From NCBI RefSeq assembly GCF_027943255.1, contig NC_072895.1, positions 39,158,001 through 39,222,000 of the forward strand: 64,000 bases of DNA. The letters are read 5' to 3'. Each line of letters begins with the position of its first letter. Positions within the stretch are counted from its first letter, which is position 1. Shown here piece by piece: positions 34,659 to 48,600 of the stretch. Position numbers and translations under genes: made by a program. The notes under the pieces are model-generated. The model had not been told where the DNA came from and made no database searches. It worked only from the letters and a program-made list of their open reading frames with translations. Source of the DNA: Anastrepha obliqua. Taxonomy: Eukaryota; Arthropoda; Insecta; Diptera; Tephritidae.

Positions 34659-36602
34659 ATGGACATTTGCGGAAATGTTTTGGTTTCAAAGGATGTGCTT
34701 AACTTTGCATTGAAATGTTTATATTGTGAAACGGATATAGAAGAATGGGCAGCATTTGTTAGTCATATACAGAGTATACACAACACCAACTACGAAGAAC
34801 CTTGCATTGATCCGCTTGTGGAATTAGATTACAAAGAGGATATTGTTGTCGGATTGATAAAAGATGAACCTATGGTACCAATTCCATCAGCAGAGTTAGC
34901 TAAAAACGATGATACCATGAAAATGGAAGCAGAATCTGATGGAGAATTGTTTAAAGCTGAGGTAAAATGGAGTGTCATATAAATACATATACGTATGTAT
35001 ACATATATAGTGTGTCCCTTTAATGTTTGCAGCCTGGGGATGATACAGCGTCCGATGTTGACCAAAGTCAGAACAATGACGCAGCTGATTTTAGCTCTGA
35101 GGCGGATTCCTCTGATGATGATGAGAATGATAAGAAAGATATGATCCGTAACAAAAAAGTAATACATTTACAAAAAATCCAATTTTTCCATATACACTTC
35201 TACTTTGTTTTATTTTCCAGTTTAATCCAACATTTTATAGACGTAACGTCAGTACGTCGGTGTTCATTGAACTTTACAAAAATGCTCAATGCTTATGGGA
35301 TCCTAATGATGAGCATTATAATAATAGTGCAGCTCGAGAAAATTGTCAAAAAGAAATAATTGAGGAAATGAAAAAACGCTTCCAGATTACGTTAACTAAT
35401 CAAACATTGCGAAGTTGCTTGCGCAAATTGTACATACAATACCAAGCTACCTTTCATGCGAAACAGAAAAAATCAAAATCAAAGTCGAAAAAATTACCAA
35501 GTGTTGTGTTGGATTATTTTGATAAATGTTCATTTTTGTCTGTTGCGAAAGATGACTTTGCTACTATCATAGAAGAGGCGCCCAATACGAACACTGTAAA
35601 TACAATTTAATAACTTTAATTATTGCACCACAATTAATTAATTTATGTTTTTAGAATCTAAGTTTCGCCAAACTTAATCCAACCACAGAGGCTTTTATTG
35701 AAACATATGCTCATTTTCCAGTGCTTTATGATCCCAAACATGAAGATTACAATAACTCTGCGGTCCGTAAGCAAACCTACAAAGAAATGTCAAATATAAT
35801 CAAATCTAAGCAAAACGTGGAATTTACTGATGATGAAATTTACAAAGGTATATATTACTTACGCCATTGGTATTTCAAACTAAAAAATCGACTTGAAAAA
35901 GATTTAGAAGAAAAAGATTTATCAAATGCAGCACAAGTTTATATGAAAAAATGTAGCTTTCTCCCAACTAGACCGCCCAATTTAAAATTAAAATGTTCAG
36001 AGTGTGATAAAGTTTTCCAAAATGAGACGACAAGGCAGAGTCACCTCTTCAAGGAGCACAATATCGGCGATTGGCCACATAAATGCACAGAATGTGGACG
36101 AACATTTGAGTTCAAAGCTACTCTAATAATGCACGAACAGCGAAGTCATGTAGGAAAAGTACATAAATGCGACTTTTGTGAAAGACGGTTCGCTGTGCAA
36201 GTGGATTTGCAGCGACACATCGGTACACACACTGGTCAAAAACCATTTGTATGTGAATTATGTGGTAAGGCTTTTCGCAGTAAAACACAATTGGGTTATC
36301 ACTCTGATGCAATACATACGAAAACACGCGCTTACAAGTGTACAATGTGTCCAAAGGATTTTTTAAAAGCGCGCGATTTGAAAGATCACATAAAGGCTCA
36401 CCTTAATATACGAGATAAGATATGTGAAACCTGTGGAAAAGGATTTACAAATTGCCATTCCCTAATACGGCACAGACAAATACATTCCGAAGTTAAAAAA
36501 TTTGCTTGCAAATTGTGTGAAGCGAAATTTCATCAATTTGTTGGTTTAAACTCACATATGAAGAGAACGCATGGCATAGTTAAAAGCCAACAGAAATCTT
36601 AA
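34659..36602 (+). CDS. MADF/C2H2 zinc-finger protein, tandem copy B
   Basis: Exons 34659-34961, 35033-35158, 35221-35595, 35655-36602; 583 aa. Its first exon (303 nt) and third exon (375 nt) have exactly the lengths of those in copy A, with the same phase-0 junctions. The N-terminal finger (LKCLYCETDI), acidic exon 2 (SSDDDENDKKD), two MADF-like modules (CLWDPNDEHYNN, VLYDPKHEDYNN) and seven fingers (CSECDKVFQN to CKLCEAKFHQ) correspond one by one. It lacks the longer Lys/Glu tail of copy A. AATAAA at 36838-36843 is a likely poly(A) signal. Amino acids in the finger helices differ (for example ALLRHRQLH against SLIRHRQIH), so DNA targets may overlap. Confidence 0.88.
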
Positions 36603-37405
36603 ATTAGAAGTCGCATAATATACGTAGGCCGATCTCTTTTTTTATCATAAAGTGGCTCATAATTCTTTCACATATTATTGTATGGGCCTTCCTCAATTTC
36701 CGTGCGTATGTTAATATTCGAACATTTCGCTTTTAACGTAAAGAAGTGCCGATAGTTTTTAATATTACAACCGACGCTTGTTAGTATGTATAACATTTTG
36801 TCTGATACTAATGTTTAAAAAACGCCAATTTAAGTTAAATAAATAATAATCGAACTCAATAATTATCTATAGTATATTTTATTATTTGATCACACATATG
36901 CAAATGCATGCTTTTAATTAAAATTGTGGATAATTTAAGCATTTACAAAACATTTTATTGTCTACTGATGTATATAATTATATAATAATAAGCTCTTTCC
37001 CACTCGTATGAATATTAGAGTTTATATTTATGTGTAGTTGTATAAAAACCAATTAACAAAAAATATATGTAAGTTTTTCATTTAAGTTCTAAATTTTAAA
37101 TTCGGTTAAGTGTCTTTTTAATAAATAAAATAAAGTATAACTTGAAGCGATTTAAATATCTTATTCTATTTATTTTGAAAAAAAGTTTGGGAGCCACTAC
37201 AATCAGCTGATTGTGAGCTGCTTCAAATACAGAAAACAGCTGGGCTTATCAAACCAGTCAAGTCTGCATAGTGGAATTCTTCTACTGCTACGGTGGAGCA
37301 GTAAATTTTCTACATTGTTATTAAATAATTACCTAAAATATAGCACCAGTGTATTTCTATTTTAAAACAAATGTTTTTTTTGTACCATCTATAGACATAT
37401 TTAGG
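36603..37405. other. Intergenic and mEFTu2 upstream region
   Basis: AT-rich 3' region of copy B, then a promoter-like patch at about 37190-37330. It has the palindrome ATCAGCTGAT at 37202-37211 and AACAGCTG at 37235-37242, E-box-like words common near fly promoters. No coding content. Confidence 0.5.
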
Positions 37406-39699
37406 ATGTTCAAATTATTTTCCAAAATAGTTGGCAGAAGTTTGCAGCGTCAAGATGCCTTTCACAGAGAATGCCAGCAAAATATCCAAACTGTCGTGAG
37501 TCTATTTTACACAAAGAAGATATGGTTTAGTGATGGGCCTGTAGCCAAATCTGACGGAGATAATTTTCGCCATTGCAACGTGGGTACGATTGGGCACGTG
37601 GACCATGGCAAGACCACATTAACCTCGGCTATAACAAAAATACTCGCTGAGAAGGGCTTGGCACAGTATCAATCATATGACCAGATCGACCGGGCGCCCG
37701 AGGAAAAAGCTCGTGGTATAACAATTAATGCTTGTCACATAGGATACGCAACTACAGAACGAACTTATGCACATACCGATTGTCCAGGCCATGCCGATTA
37801 CATAAAGGTTTAGTAGTTTAACAAGCGTAATATAACCAAGGTACAATTATATATGGATCTTTTGTTTTTCTTAGAATATGATATCTGGCGCGTCACAAAT
37901 GGACGGCGCAATTTTAGTAGTAGCCGCCACCGATGGCCAAATGCCTCAGACGCGTGAACATCTTCTACTTGCTAAACAGGTTGGCATCGAAAGGATTATT
38001 GTATTCATAAACAAAGCTGATTTAGTTGATCAGGAAGTATTAGAACTGGTTGAAATAGAAATGCGTGAAATGCTAACCGATTTTGGATTTGACGGAATTG
38101 AAAGTCCGGTAATCTGCGGTTCAGCATTGCTTGCATTAAATGGCGACACATCCCCATTCGGAGTACCGGCTATTGAAAGTTTGCTCCGACATTTGGACGC
38201 GTACGTGCCGACGCCAAAGCGTGACTATACATCTCCATTTATATTGCCCATTGACAATGCGTTTACGGTATCGGGTCGTGGTACGGTGGTCGTTGGCACT
38301 CTTAAACGTGGAACTATGCTTAAAAACGATTTAGCCGATTTGCTGGGTTTTAATCAGAATATCAGAACTAGTATCGGAGATGTACAAATTTTCAAGCAAA
38401 GTGTGTCGAAGGTAAGAATGAGCCATGAAATTATTTATCAATATCAGTAGAATAGCAAACTTTGAGAAAAGACTCTCTATTGAATTGCCACGCACTAATA
38501 GGCGACATGCAGAGCCTCAAAATCTAAAGAGATGTCTCTTGTAAACATCCTAATTACGTACATAATTGCAATTTTTCAGACGAAATCGTACACCGTAATG
38601 GAAGAAGATGAACAAATTGAAATACTTGTATTTTATTTTTTTAAGCACCTCAATGTATAAATGAGAATTATTATAGGCAGTCTAACAGGGCTTAGCCCAC
38701 TGAGAAGTCGTCTGCATAAATTCGGAATGTGGCCGAACGAATTACGTTGCTTCTGCAATTCAGTCGCAGAAGCCTCATTGCTGCCTTGGTGCACATATAT
38801 TCGTTACCACCGAGGCCCTTCAGATCTTCGATCACACGAAGATTGTGAATAGAAGAAGACGCAGTATATCTCGTAAGTTTTTTTATTGTAACAGCAAAAA
38901 CATTTCCCATAAATGTTTAGGGAACGCAGTGAATGCGCGGTCCTGGACCGTTCCGTTAGCTTAAACTATTCCGTTTATGTAAATACCTAGATCGCAGTAT
39001 ACACCTCAACTCATTTTTATAAACATATATACATGTACCAAAGAACTAGACTTTGGTAAATATTTGCTGCCGATTTTCTGACCTCAATTAGAAGTCATCC
39101 TCCGGAGCTCTTGGCTGTGCCTATCTATATATTCTACCAATTTCATTTCTATTCTATTGATAAATATGTATTACATTGTTGTACAACATCCCTAGGCGGT
39201 GGCAGGTGAAAATATTGGTGCATTATTGCGTGGTGTTAAAATCTCAAATGTGGAGCGAGGCATGCTATTGTGCGCAGCTGACACCGAGAATATTTCGAAT
39301 CACTTCGAAGCATCCATCTACCTCTTATCGCGTGCAGAAGGTGGCCGAACTAAACCTATGCTATCTAAATACATACAACAATTATTTAGTGCAACTTGGA
39401 ATGTGCCGGCTCGGATTGACTTCGGTAAGCATTGTTCAATAACTAAATATTCTATTGCATATTTGGCACTAATTAAGATTTGCATGTGTGTATATGCAGT
39501 ACCATCCGATGGTATGTTAATGCCGGGCGAGCATGGAAAGGTGCGAATTACGTTGCTGCGTAAAATGGTTCTGATACCAGGTCAAGCTTTTACAATAAGA
39601 GAAAATGGCGCGACAGTTGCAACGGGCATGATTACAGAACGAAAGCCTTCGCTAGATATACCTAAGAATAAATTATCAAAAATTGTGGTAACTTGTTGA
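37406..39699 (+). CDS. mEFTu2: Mitochondrial elongation factor Tu 2
   Basis: Exons 37406-37807, 37875-38411, 39196-39424, 39500-39699; GT-AG; 455 aa. EF-Tu carries aminoacyl-tRNA to the mitochondrial ribosome. The start at 37406 ([14 protein letters not shown]) gives a basic, acid-free presequence typical for mitochondrial import; the frame is open further upstream but without that pattern. GTPase motifs: G1 GHVDHGKT (63-70), G2 RGITINA, G3 DCPGH (125-129), G4 NKAD (180-183), G5 GSALLAL. Domains 2 and 3 follow ([41 protein letters not shown]). Flies have two such genes; the divergence of this one ([13 protein letters not shown], short tail ending SKIVVTC) fits EF-Tu2. Intron 2 is 784 bp and holds a LINE tail. 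AATAAA at 39727-39732. Confidence 0.93.
38655..38870 (+). mobile_element. LINE 3' tail relic inside mEFTu2 intron
   Basis: The frame from 38661 reads [20 protein letters not shown], a run of Cys residues and [11 protein letters not shown]. This fits the C-terminal tail after RNase H in jockey/R1-type LINEs (SLTGHC-LRSH-HK-G, then CC and a RYHR end). It is diverged, with the usual His of GHC lost. It lies wholly inside intron 38412-39195. Confidence 0.6.
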
Positions 39700-40780
39700 G
39701 TTCATTACAAAAACAGAAAAAATTTAAATAAAGTGCGAGTTATTAAAGTACTTTTTTATATATTTTATTTAATTGGAATAAGTACATAGTTTCATAAGTG
39801 CATGATTACAAATGTAACATTGTAAATCGTTGTAGCTGCATGGCAATGCCGGAATGTTTTAACTTAATGTAAATATGTAAGTACTCATGTATTGTATACA
39901 TATGCATATTTAATTAATTTTTATGCATCTTTCTGCTTTATATAAGTAAATGTTTTTAAGATTTCCCATGAAAGCCTAATTATGTTGGCAAGAGCGGGTT
40001 TGTTTTTTGTAAATGGCAAAAAAAATACATCAATAAATTTTAAAATTATTAAATGTTTTTGTTTCATTTGTGTTCAAAAACAAAATATTGTCTATTTTCC
40101 AAGCAGGGAATTTAAATACTACGTAAGCAAATTACTTTAGGAAAACCAAAACTTCAGATGAAATAGTTCTTCTCGACTTGCTTTTGGCACGCTCGCGTGC
40201 AAGTGTAACCAAATCGGTTTTTTGTCCGAGCATTTTTTTATTTTAATGAAGGTTTAATGTTTACTTTATCAACAAACGATGACTACGAGGAAGAATGGTA
40301 AAAGACCATTTGAAATAATTTTAAGAAAACTCAATTAAAAGTTTTACAAATTTCTCCAACATCATCTATATTTTCTATTGAAGGGTAACAATAAAGTGAT
40401 ATTTCCCATAACCTAATCCAAAAAAAACTTTATTCTTCTACCGACTAACGTTAACAGGTTTGTTTCTACCCTCGAAGTCTTCAAATATTTTTACTTGGAA
40501 GTGGTTTTATCTTTTTGTCAAATATTTTTATCTGTTGGTTGAAAAAAAAAACTAATGAACAGTTCTAAATTATTTAAAATTAAATCAAAGGTTTAATCAA
40601 AACAATAAAAAAAACTTTTTGACTGTGTTACATTATGTATGATTTTGAAGTGCATAATGTCACTTGTTTACTTCAATTGTGTCACAATAAAAAAAAATGT
40701 TGAAAAACGGCTTCAAAGTTTTCATAGTAAATGCCTGTCTAAATAAAAGTAAACACATATTTTCTTTCTTCTTCTTCTTC

Positions 40781-40916
40781 CGTTTCCACGACAGTCGGTT
40801 CTACGTTGCCGAAACGACCCGGATTTATATCTGGCCAAGGACTGTCACTCCAGTAGCAATCCCCGTATGTAAATATGGGGAATGTTTATGCTGCTACAAC
40901 AACAACAACAACAACA
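40781..40916 (+). repeat. Structured dispersed repeat, copy 3 of 4 (most complete)
   Basis: Order of elements: CCACGACAGTCGGTTCTACG, GACCCGGATTTATATCTGG, CCAAGGACTGTCACTCC, then AGTAGCAATCCCC...GGGGAATG and ATGCTGCTAC, ending in (CAA)n. GACAGTC pairs with GACTGTC, CCCC with GGGG and GTAGCA with TGCTGC, so the unit can fold into nested stems. A pyrimidine run (TTTCTTTCTTCTTCTTC) precedes it. Confidence 0.85.
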
Positions 40917-42350
40917 TAATTTCTTATAATGAGATACTGTTAATAGATAATGACATTATTTTTTTACACAGCATAAAAGGGAGTTTGTGGGAATTTCTGC
41001 TTACTTATCTAAACCAATTTTTTGGGTTGTGACACTATTGAAGTAAATGAGCGATATGAATTTATGTATGAAATGAACTAAATAATCATATCATTCTAAT
41101 TTAATGGAATAATTTTTTTTATTCTACTTATTGGCTAGTGAAAATAGTTTTCCAAATTTTTCTAATGGAAGTGGTTCGAGTTTTAATTTATATTAACAGT
41201 AATAACGAAAAAGTCAGTTTCGCTCAAAATATGCTTCCGACGGTCGAGTCTATGCTATTAGAATGATAGCAGATGCAGTGTTTTGTGTTTCTACAATAAT
41301 AACAACTTTTCTCTCAAAGCAATTAAGTAGCATCCGCAAACTTTGTGGAATATTTGCAATAGTAAAAGGTCGTCTAGGTCGTTCCCACACTTCAACCCAC
41401 GGAAGTTATGTTAATGCGATAGAGTTTACGAAAGCATTTTTAACGTTTTTCGCTGTGCTGCTTAAAATGTTTTCTTTTCCTTGAACTTCTTTCTGTCTAT
41501 GTATATTAATTATAAATTACATATTTTCAAGGTGTTCAAATGCCTTTGTTTTGCTTAACATTTCAAGGAATGGTGCACTAACACATATGGAGTATAATAC
41601 GCAAATGGCTTTCAAGTAAAAACAAAAGGGTGTAAACAAAAAACAATATTTTGCTAAACTTTTTAGTGCGGGCAGTTGAATTTTATATCAGTATATATAA
41701 TAAATGTATATGTGTATAATAAATATGTCTAAAGATGTAATGTCTTTTTTAAATACACATATGTAAGTATGCATGTATGTATGTGTATAAATAATCCATT
41801 CTCTTTTTAGTTATCACATGTACGATTTCTCACTAACACATACTCAGTTATTGCTGTTGCTGCTAACCAACAATAAGGCAACTACGTTGCTGTGGTTTTA
41901 CCATCATTATCGTTATTAATATATTCAAAACGTTTCCTCCTCATTAACTACAGACCCAAAAAAATTCAAAATATCTTCAATTTCTAAATTAAATTGCATA
42001 GTATATAAATTCAAACATAATTCATTCCAATAATACTATCGAGTACCAGGAGGGGTTACCTATAGTACTACACATCTAAATATGCATATATTGCTTCGGC
42101 GAAGACTAAATTAACTAATAGGGATAAATACATTTATAAATAGGTTCTACATTCATTGTTGATAACCTCTATCGCTTGGCAATGGAAGTTCATTTTTTCT
42201 AATTTTGCATTTTTTCAAGACAAGTCTTCATAAATATACGTATAGTTTTTTTTTTAAATATAATAGATTAATTTATGATAACACAAATAATTTAAATAAA
42301 TTAAAATGTAAATATTTAGTAATTTAAGAATATGCTATGCATTTTCTTTG

Positions 42351-42367
42351 TATATATATATATATAT
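42351..42367. repeat. Microsatellite (TA)n
   Basis: An uninterrupted TATATA run of about 17 bases in spacer DNA. Confidence 0.9.
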
Positions 42368-42696
42368 TAGCACTACTTTTTAGGTATTTTAAATTTACAA
42401 TACTCTGTTGTATAAGAGAATATTCATAAGTTCTCATTATCATTACTTGAATATGTGTTTTTCAATGGCAACAAGCTGCGCAAGGTACACTTTTTTCTAT
42501 AACAACAATAACATTTAAGATTACCATGGTTTTCCTGAAATTCTTATTGATTTTACTAATTCTAGGCGAATTTGTCTGCATAAATGTAGTATTTGTGTAT
42601 GATTTTGTTGTTTTTCGTTGGAGGGTGGATCAATTAGGCTGTTAATATTCAGTATTACCACACATTTGTGTGGTAGCGCATCCGTTTACGGTTCAA

Positions 42697-45600
42697 TTAG
42701 ATTTTTGTCAGTAAATCTTCAAGACCTAGATGTTTCGGCAATTCAATATCTTCCAATTTCACATCACTGTACTTGAAAACCACTTTGAAAGGATGTATGA
42801 ATTTCTGATCCATAGTAAATTCGTCGTTTTTAATCTGCGAACACGAAATCGAAAAATTTCAATTAGCATTCTGATTACGGCAAGAAAAGTAAAGAGGTAA
42901 GAACTTACCATTGGACGCTCATTTAGCTTTTTGGTGAGTTTCTCCAAAAATGTGTTCGTTATTTGACTCTCATAATCATCCAATTTGTATGATTTCATCA
43001 CCTTGAAATAATTAATACAAATATAGTTTTATATACATATTTGGTTCTACATTCTCTTTAAACATAAATATATATAAACTTTAAATACTTCTACGCATTT
43101 TGCAATCTGTTTTACCTTCAACACTTGTGCTGTATTCAATGATGTGCATAAATCACAAATACTCTGCACGTCTTGTTCGCTCTTGCGGGATTGCAGCAGT
43201 TGTGAGACTTGATTGAGCGGAGCCAATGGTGTCAACACATCAGTCGACTATAATCAAATATTTTTTTTTAAAGAAAAGCAAGTAAAAAATACATATATCA
43301 CTTTTTTAATCATCATTTCATCAACACAACTACTCTAAGCCACGTACCATTTTTTTGCTTCGCACCCAATCCTCAATGTATCCTAAATTATAACGTATTA
43401 TCATACCGGTCTCCCACATGCAAATATCACCGCGCAACATCAGACAATTCAGCGCTACAGCGCAAATGAAGAACAGTAATTGATGGAAAATCTGCTCCGA
43501 GTAACAGCGATCTAAGCCAAAGTGTTGGAATTGCTTGTAAAATTGTTCCAGGTGATTGATGAGCAGCTTCCAAGCAGCTACTTTGCCATGCTCGGGTGAT
43601 GACGTCGAATCCATTGAGGCAGTACGGCCACGCACACCTTGCACCTGCCTGCTACGCTGGATTTCGTCATTATCGAGTATGGCAGGTACTATATATTGCT
43701 CAAGCAAGGTCTGTATCTGCTTCACCAACACCTGGTATAGGCTGATAATTATGTCTAATATAACGCGGCGATACTCATACAGATTAAAGTTCTTTAGTTG
43801 TTGTTGATTTTGTTTTTCTGTATTGAATTTGACATATTCTTCAACATCACCATACTGTTTCAATAAATTTAGCAGCCTATAGATTGAACAAGTTTAAAGA
43901 CATTAAATTACCCGATATTATTCTGTGGTAATCATATTTATTTTTATAAATTGGTTTCACTTACGTGATGGAATTAACCAACCAGAGCGATCGCATTTCG
44001 ATGACATTGGGATTACGATGAATTTTTTTGATTTGCATCACAAATTTACTTAGCAGCTCACGTACGTCATCATCAGCATTTATCAGATCGGTATAACTGC
44101 CACAAAAATTAAATTATAAATATTATGAAAGGAAAGTAATAATCTTTATTTAAATATTTCGTTCTTACCGAATGCACATAAATATTACGTAAGCGGGAAA
44201 GCCTGGCAACAGTCCAATAGCCAGTCGCGGTGTCATACCACCTACCAGACGTTGAAGTATCTTATCCACGTCTTCAATGCGGAACTTCATGACACCTTTA
44301 AATATAAATTCACAAAGAATAATGGAGTTGAAATATTCAATTTTTCTTTCTAAAACAAGTACTTATTGTTAATGCCTATGCACTTATAGATATATAGATG
44401 TATATACATACTATATATAAATAAGTGTTAGCTGCACTTATGCTTACCTTGATAATTTTGGATCCTCTGTTTACTCACACTCGCCACAGCTTTTTTATCG
44501 CTTTCTTTATTATTGCCATCTTGAGAAATTCCATGTTCTTGAAGCTTGAACATTAACTTATCGTTACCCTGCTTCAGCGCATCAAATTTGCGAGTTACAG
44601 CATTCATTTCCTCCTAATTAATGAAAATAATTGCATGGTAATTACACCCGTATTAGACTAAAGACATTTATTTGCTCACCTGTAACTGTGAGTATTGGAC
44701 AAATGAACGCTGCAGTTCATAGCGTAGATAGCGTTCATTCTGGCGCAATAACTCAATGTTACTGTCGTCAACTTCCAGCCCATTGTGCAGTAGTTCCTGT
44801 AGTTGTGCCTTTTCGTGGCGCAATTCATCAATTTGCCGTGTTAGATCAGCAAGATGTGCGTTATTCTCTTCGGTTAAGGCACTCAATTCAGATTCCAATT
44901 GGCTGTGGCAAAGGTTATATAGTTAAAATATAGTCAAAAAATAAAATAAAAAATACAAACACTCGCTTGTGAAACTAAATTAAAAACAATAGCAATTTTT
45001 TTGATTTTGGGATTTGGCGCAAATTGAAAAAATCCTGCAATACTTTCAGCTAGCTCACAGCCGATTTGAAGCTAGAAGCTCTTAGTAATTTAATATTCTA
45101 CTTGGTATGTTTATTGTTCCTTACCGATTAACCAGCTTTTGTGCTTGGAAAGCCTCGATCAATTCATTGTCATTCAAGTTCTTTAGATCTACACCACGCA
45201 GGGAAACGCCAGTGGTGCCCAAGGACTTAAGCGATTGGCTTTGCTGTTGCAATACTGCCTTGAGTTGAATGCACTCATCACGACGGCGCCGTAATTCCTC
45301 TTGCAATGCTTGATATTGAGCTATAAAATGGTAATTTGTTAAAGTGGTTTGCCTAAGGTGCTTGTCAATACGTTTTTTGAAAAACATGCCCGTAGGTACT
45401 AACATCAGAATTAGATTTCTAACTTACCTTCTAATTCGTGCATCTCGGATCCATGATGGATGCTGCTGCGCAACAGATCATAGTCACTGCGTAATTTTTC
45501 ATTCTCCACCTCCAGTTCCGAAACCCTGTGCATTAAAAAAATAATAAATATGTATAAAATCCAATTAAATAGTACTCGTATATTATTCTTTTTATACCGA

Positions 45601-48600
45601 ATAGAATCTTCAGTTTGTCTGTTTCGTTTCATTAGGCGTTCCAATTGTTCATTTAACAATTTATTTTTCTTTTTCTCCTCTTCGAGTATGCTGCGTAATT
45701 TTAAAATTAAACTTGTCTGACCCGATTTCGGTGTTGATGTAGTTTCTGCAAGTATTTATATGTGTGAAATGTGTCATTTATTTAACTCAACTAATTTACC
45801 GATTGTAGTAAATGTTTCTGGTGATATTTGATTTGCGTTCTCTCCACCTTGATTACGTTTCAACTCGAGCGTATTCTTTGCGGAAACATAGCCGACGTCG
45901 TCTTCATTTTGGCTCGATGCGTTACTTACGGAACGTGAATGCTGATTATTTTCACGTGTGCCATTGGGTTTCAAATGTCGGCTCAACTCTTCCTTAAGCA
46001 TATAGTTCTCATTTTCTATGATTTCTTTCTCCTTAATTGCACGCTGATAAGCCTCATTTATTTCGTTGGTTTCAACTTCAGAGAACGATCGTTCGCTGCG
46101 CAAATTGACTTTTGTTTCGACATTCTTGGCCATTTCGATCATGTCATCGATCTGTTTACGCAATTCGATATTTTCCATGCGCCAAGCCTGCTTTTGTCGC
46201 ACCCAATCTTCCTCGGAGTGGTCTTTCTCCTCTAGCAATTGCATTTTTTCATCGCGCTCAAGCTCCAATTGCTTGTTTAGTGCAGTCAAATTCTGATCCT
46301 TTTCAGCTACGATTGATTTGAGGTTACGCACCTCGAGCTCTAACGTTTTTTTCACTTCAAGCTTCATTCTGTTAATAAATTGAAATTATTTATTTATTTA
46401 TGCAAAATGTGGATATCTTAAATACACTTACTTGAGCACAGAAATTTCACTCGACTTTGATTTTAGACTACCGTTTTCGCGATTCAGCTCATCAATTTTC
46501 TGTTGCATAGATATGATTTTGTTTTCGAGTCCCTTATACCTTTTTTGAATATGCGAAATAGTTTTCGCTTCAGCCTTTAGACTCCTAAATTGTCGACGCG
46601 CCAAAAATCGCCGCACTGCTGATTGGCAGACAATGATAGCATGGCGCCTCTTCAGATAAGCACGTCTCGCCAAATAGCCACGCACGAATCGTTGAATTTG
46701 CACAGCGCGATAATGATCCATAGCCTCCTGAAAGCGTCGGCGTGCCAACATGCCACGTGCATACTGTTGTATGCCACAAATAGTATGGCGTAATCGCAAA
46801 TAGCGCCGACGACACAGCCAACCGCGAGCATACTTCGATATAACGACAGCTGCGTGTTCCTCGCGCATATGTTGCGCTTTCTGGCGCGCCAAGTAACCGC
46901 GCGCATAACGTTGTATACCGAGCGCTGTGCGCTGCAATCGCTGAAAGCGACGGCGATGGATGAACCGACGCACCACCGACTGAATAGTCGTTATGTACTT
47001 TTTACGCAAGTTCGCGCGCACCTGCTCCAAGAAGGCAACTTGACCAGCACGGAAAAATATTTGAGTATTGCCGAAACGATATTTGTCTGGGTCTATAATC
47101 CATTTGGTGATAATGTTGTGGCACGATTGTTTGAACTCATTTTTGTTGACCAAAGAACGGTGGCATAGCAACTGGTAGCGCATATAAAAATCATGGTAGG
47201 ACCAGCGAGATGGGAAACCAGCAGCAGAGATACGCACTGTTTCAAGTACACCACAAGCACGCAATTGTTGCACAATTTTTGCGGCCTCCCACTTGAAGGC
47301 CACTTTGTCTTCGTTGGGCTAGGGGTTGAGAAGAAGGAATAAGAGCGTAAATATTCAACAATAAGATGAAAATTAATCACTTTTACAAAAGCGTTTCCTA
47401 TATTAAATTTTATCACTGAATTTGGAAATCAGGCTAATAATTATATATTTTTTCTGTATTTTGAGAGCTCAAAATCAGTTCAACAATAAATCAACCAAAT
47501 TTATTATTGCTCTTATTTACTTGTCTATGGATATTTCGAGCTTAATTAGAAGTCATCTTCAAAGTAATAATAAATTTGCTGTTTTATTGTTAAACCGGCC
47601 ACAAGCTCACAAAATAAAAATACGTAAACTAAATATTTGGAAGCCATCAAAATAGTTTATTACATTATATATTATCGTTTTTATTTATTAACATTTTTTT
47701 GTTCAAATAAGTACATGCAAAAAAAATGTATGTAATTTAATAAATAAATAAAAAATAAATTTATAGAAATTCCAGAATATTTTTTTAAGGAAATTTTTTA
47801 ATAGCAAAAAAATGAAATTGGTAAAATATATGTAATTTTCAAAGAGTGGCAAGACATTGTGATGAATTAACATATATATTTCTGCCAGTTTTCGTAATAC
47901 GTAGGTATGTACGCTTCAAGTTAAAAATACATAAAACAGAAAATATCTGAAAACACTCACCTTTATGCAACGCACGTAATGTGGTGTAGTGGCATGCAAT
48001 GTAGATATTAACGACGACAGGCTTTCTCTAAACTGTGAGCCAACTGAACGACGATGTTGTTTTGACGGAGCGATCTAGAATGTAGCGATAAAACGTGAGT
48101 GAAGAAACTTAAATATGCATGTATGTTTGTATATAAAAGCGGAAGCTAGTTAAGATTGACTGAATGTTAAAATCTTGTACGCAACGAGCCCTTTTTTGCT
48201 TTAAAGAAATGTGTTAGGATAAAGATACAAATCATGAAAACACACGCATGCGCATACCAATGGATGATTAACCCAATTAGTTATATTAATTTCACCATAG
48301 AATACAAATCTATGTTAGTTTTAGAATAAATTAAAATTAGTTTTAAAGTAATATTTTGTTAGAAAACAACATTTAAATGCTATTAAGCGCACTAACTCGT
48401 TTGCGGTTGTCGGCGGTTAACTGTATCCACGTAAATTACGACATCATTTTGTCATCGATCAATCAAACCAACCGTTGACGAAAAAGAGGAAAAGAATAAT
48501 ACGAATACATGTATACATATTAAAATGTTTACAAATTAGAGCACCATTTTATTAATAATTAATGTTGAGTACTTGAAGTAAACCTAAAAAAATACTTCAT

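Larger units (their letters stand above)
39700..42696. other. Intergenic, 3.0 kb, no gene seen
   Basis: The spacer between convergent mEFTu2 and didum. It holds the third copy of the structured repeat (40781-40916), a (TA)n microsatellite (42351-42367) and short meaningless frames. The last 300 bp before 42697 are presumably the didum 3' untranslated region. Confidence 0.6.

Noticed and set aside
46585..47168. Several frames of 75-105 codons opposite or beside the IQ-motif exon
   Set aside because: Shadows of the myosin V coding frame, created by its Arg-rich repeats.
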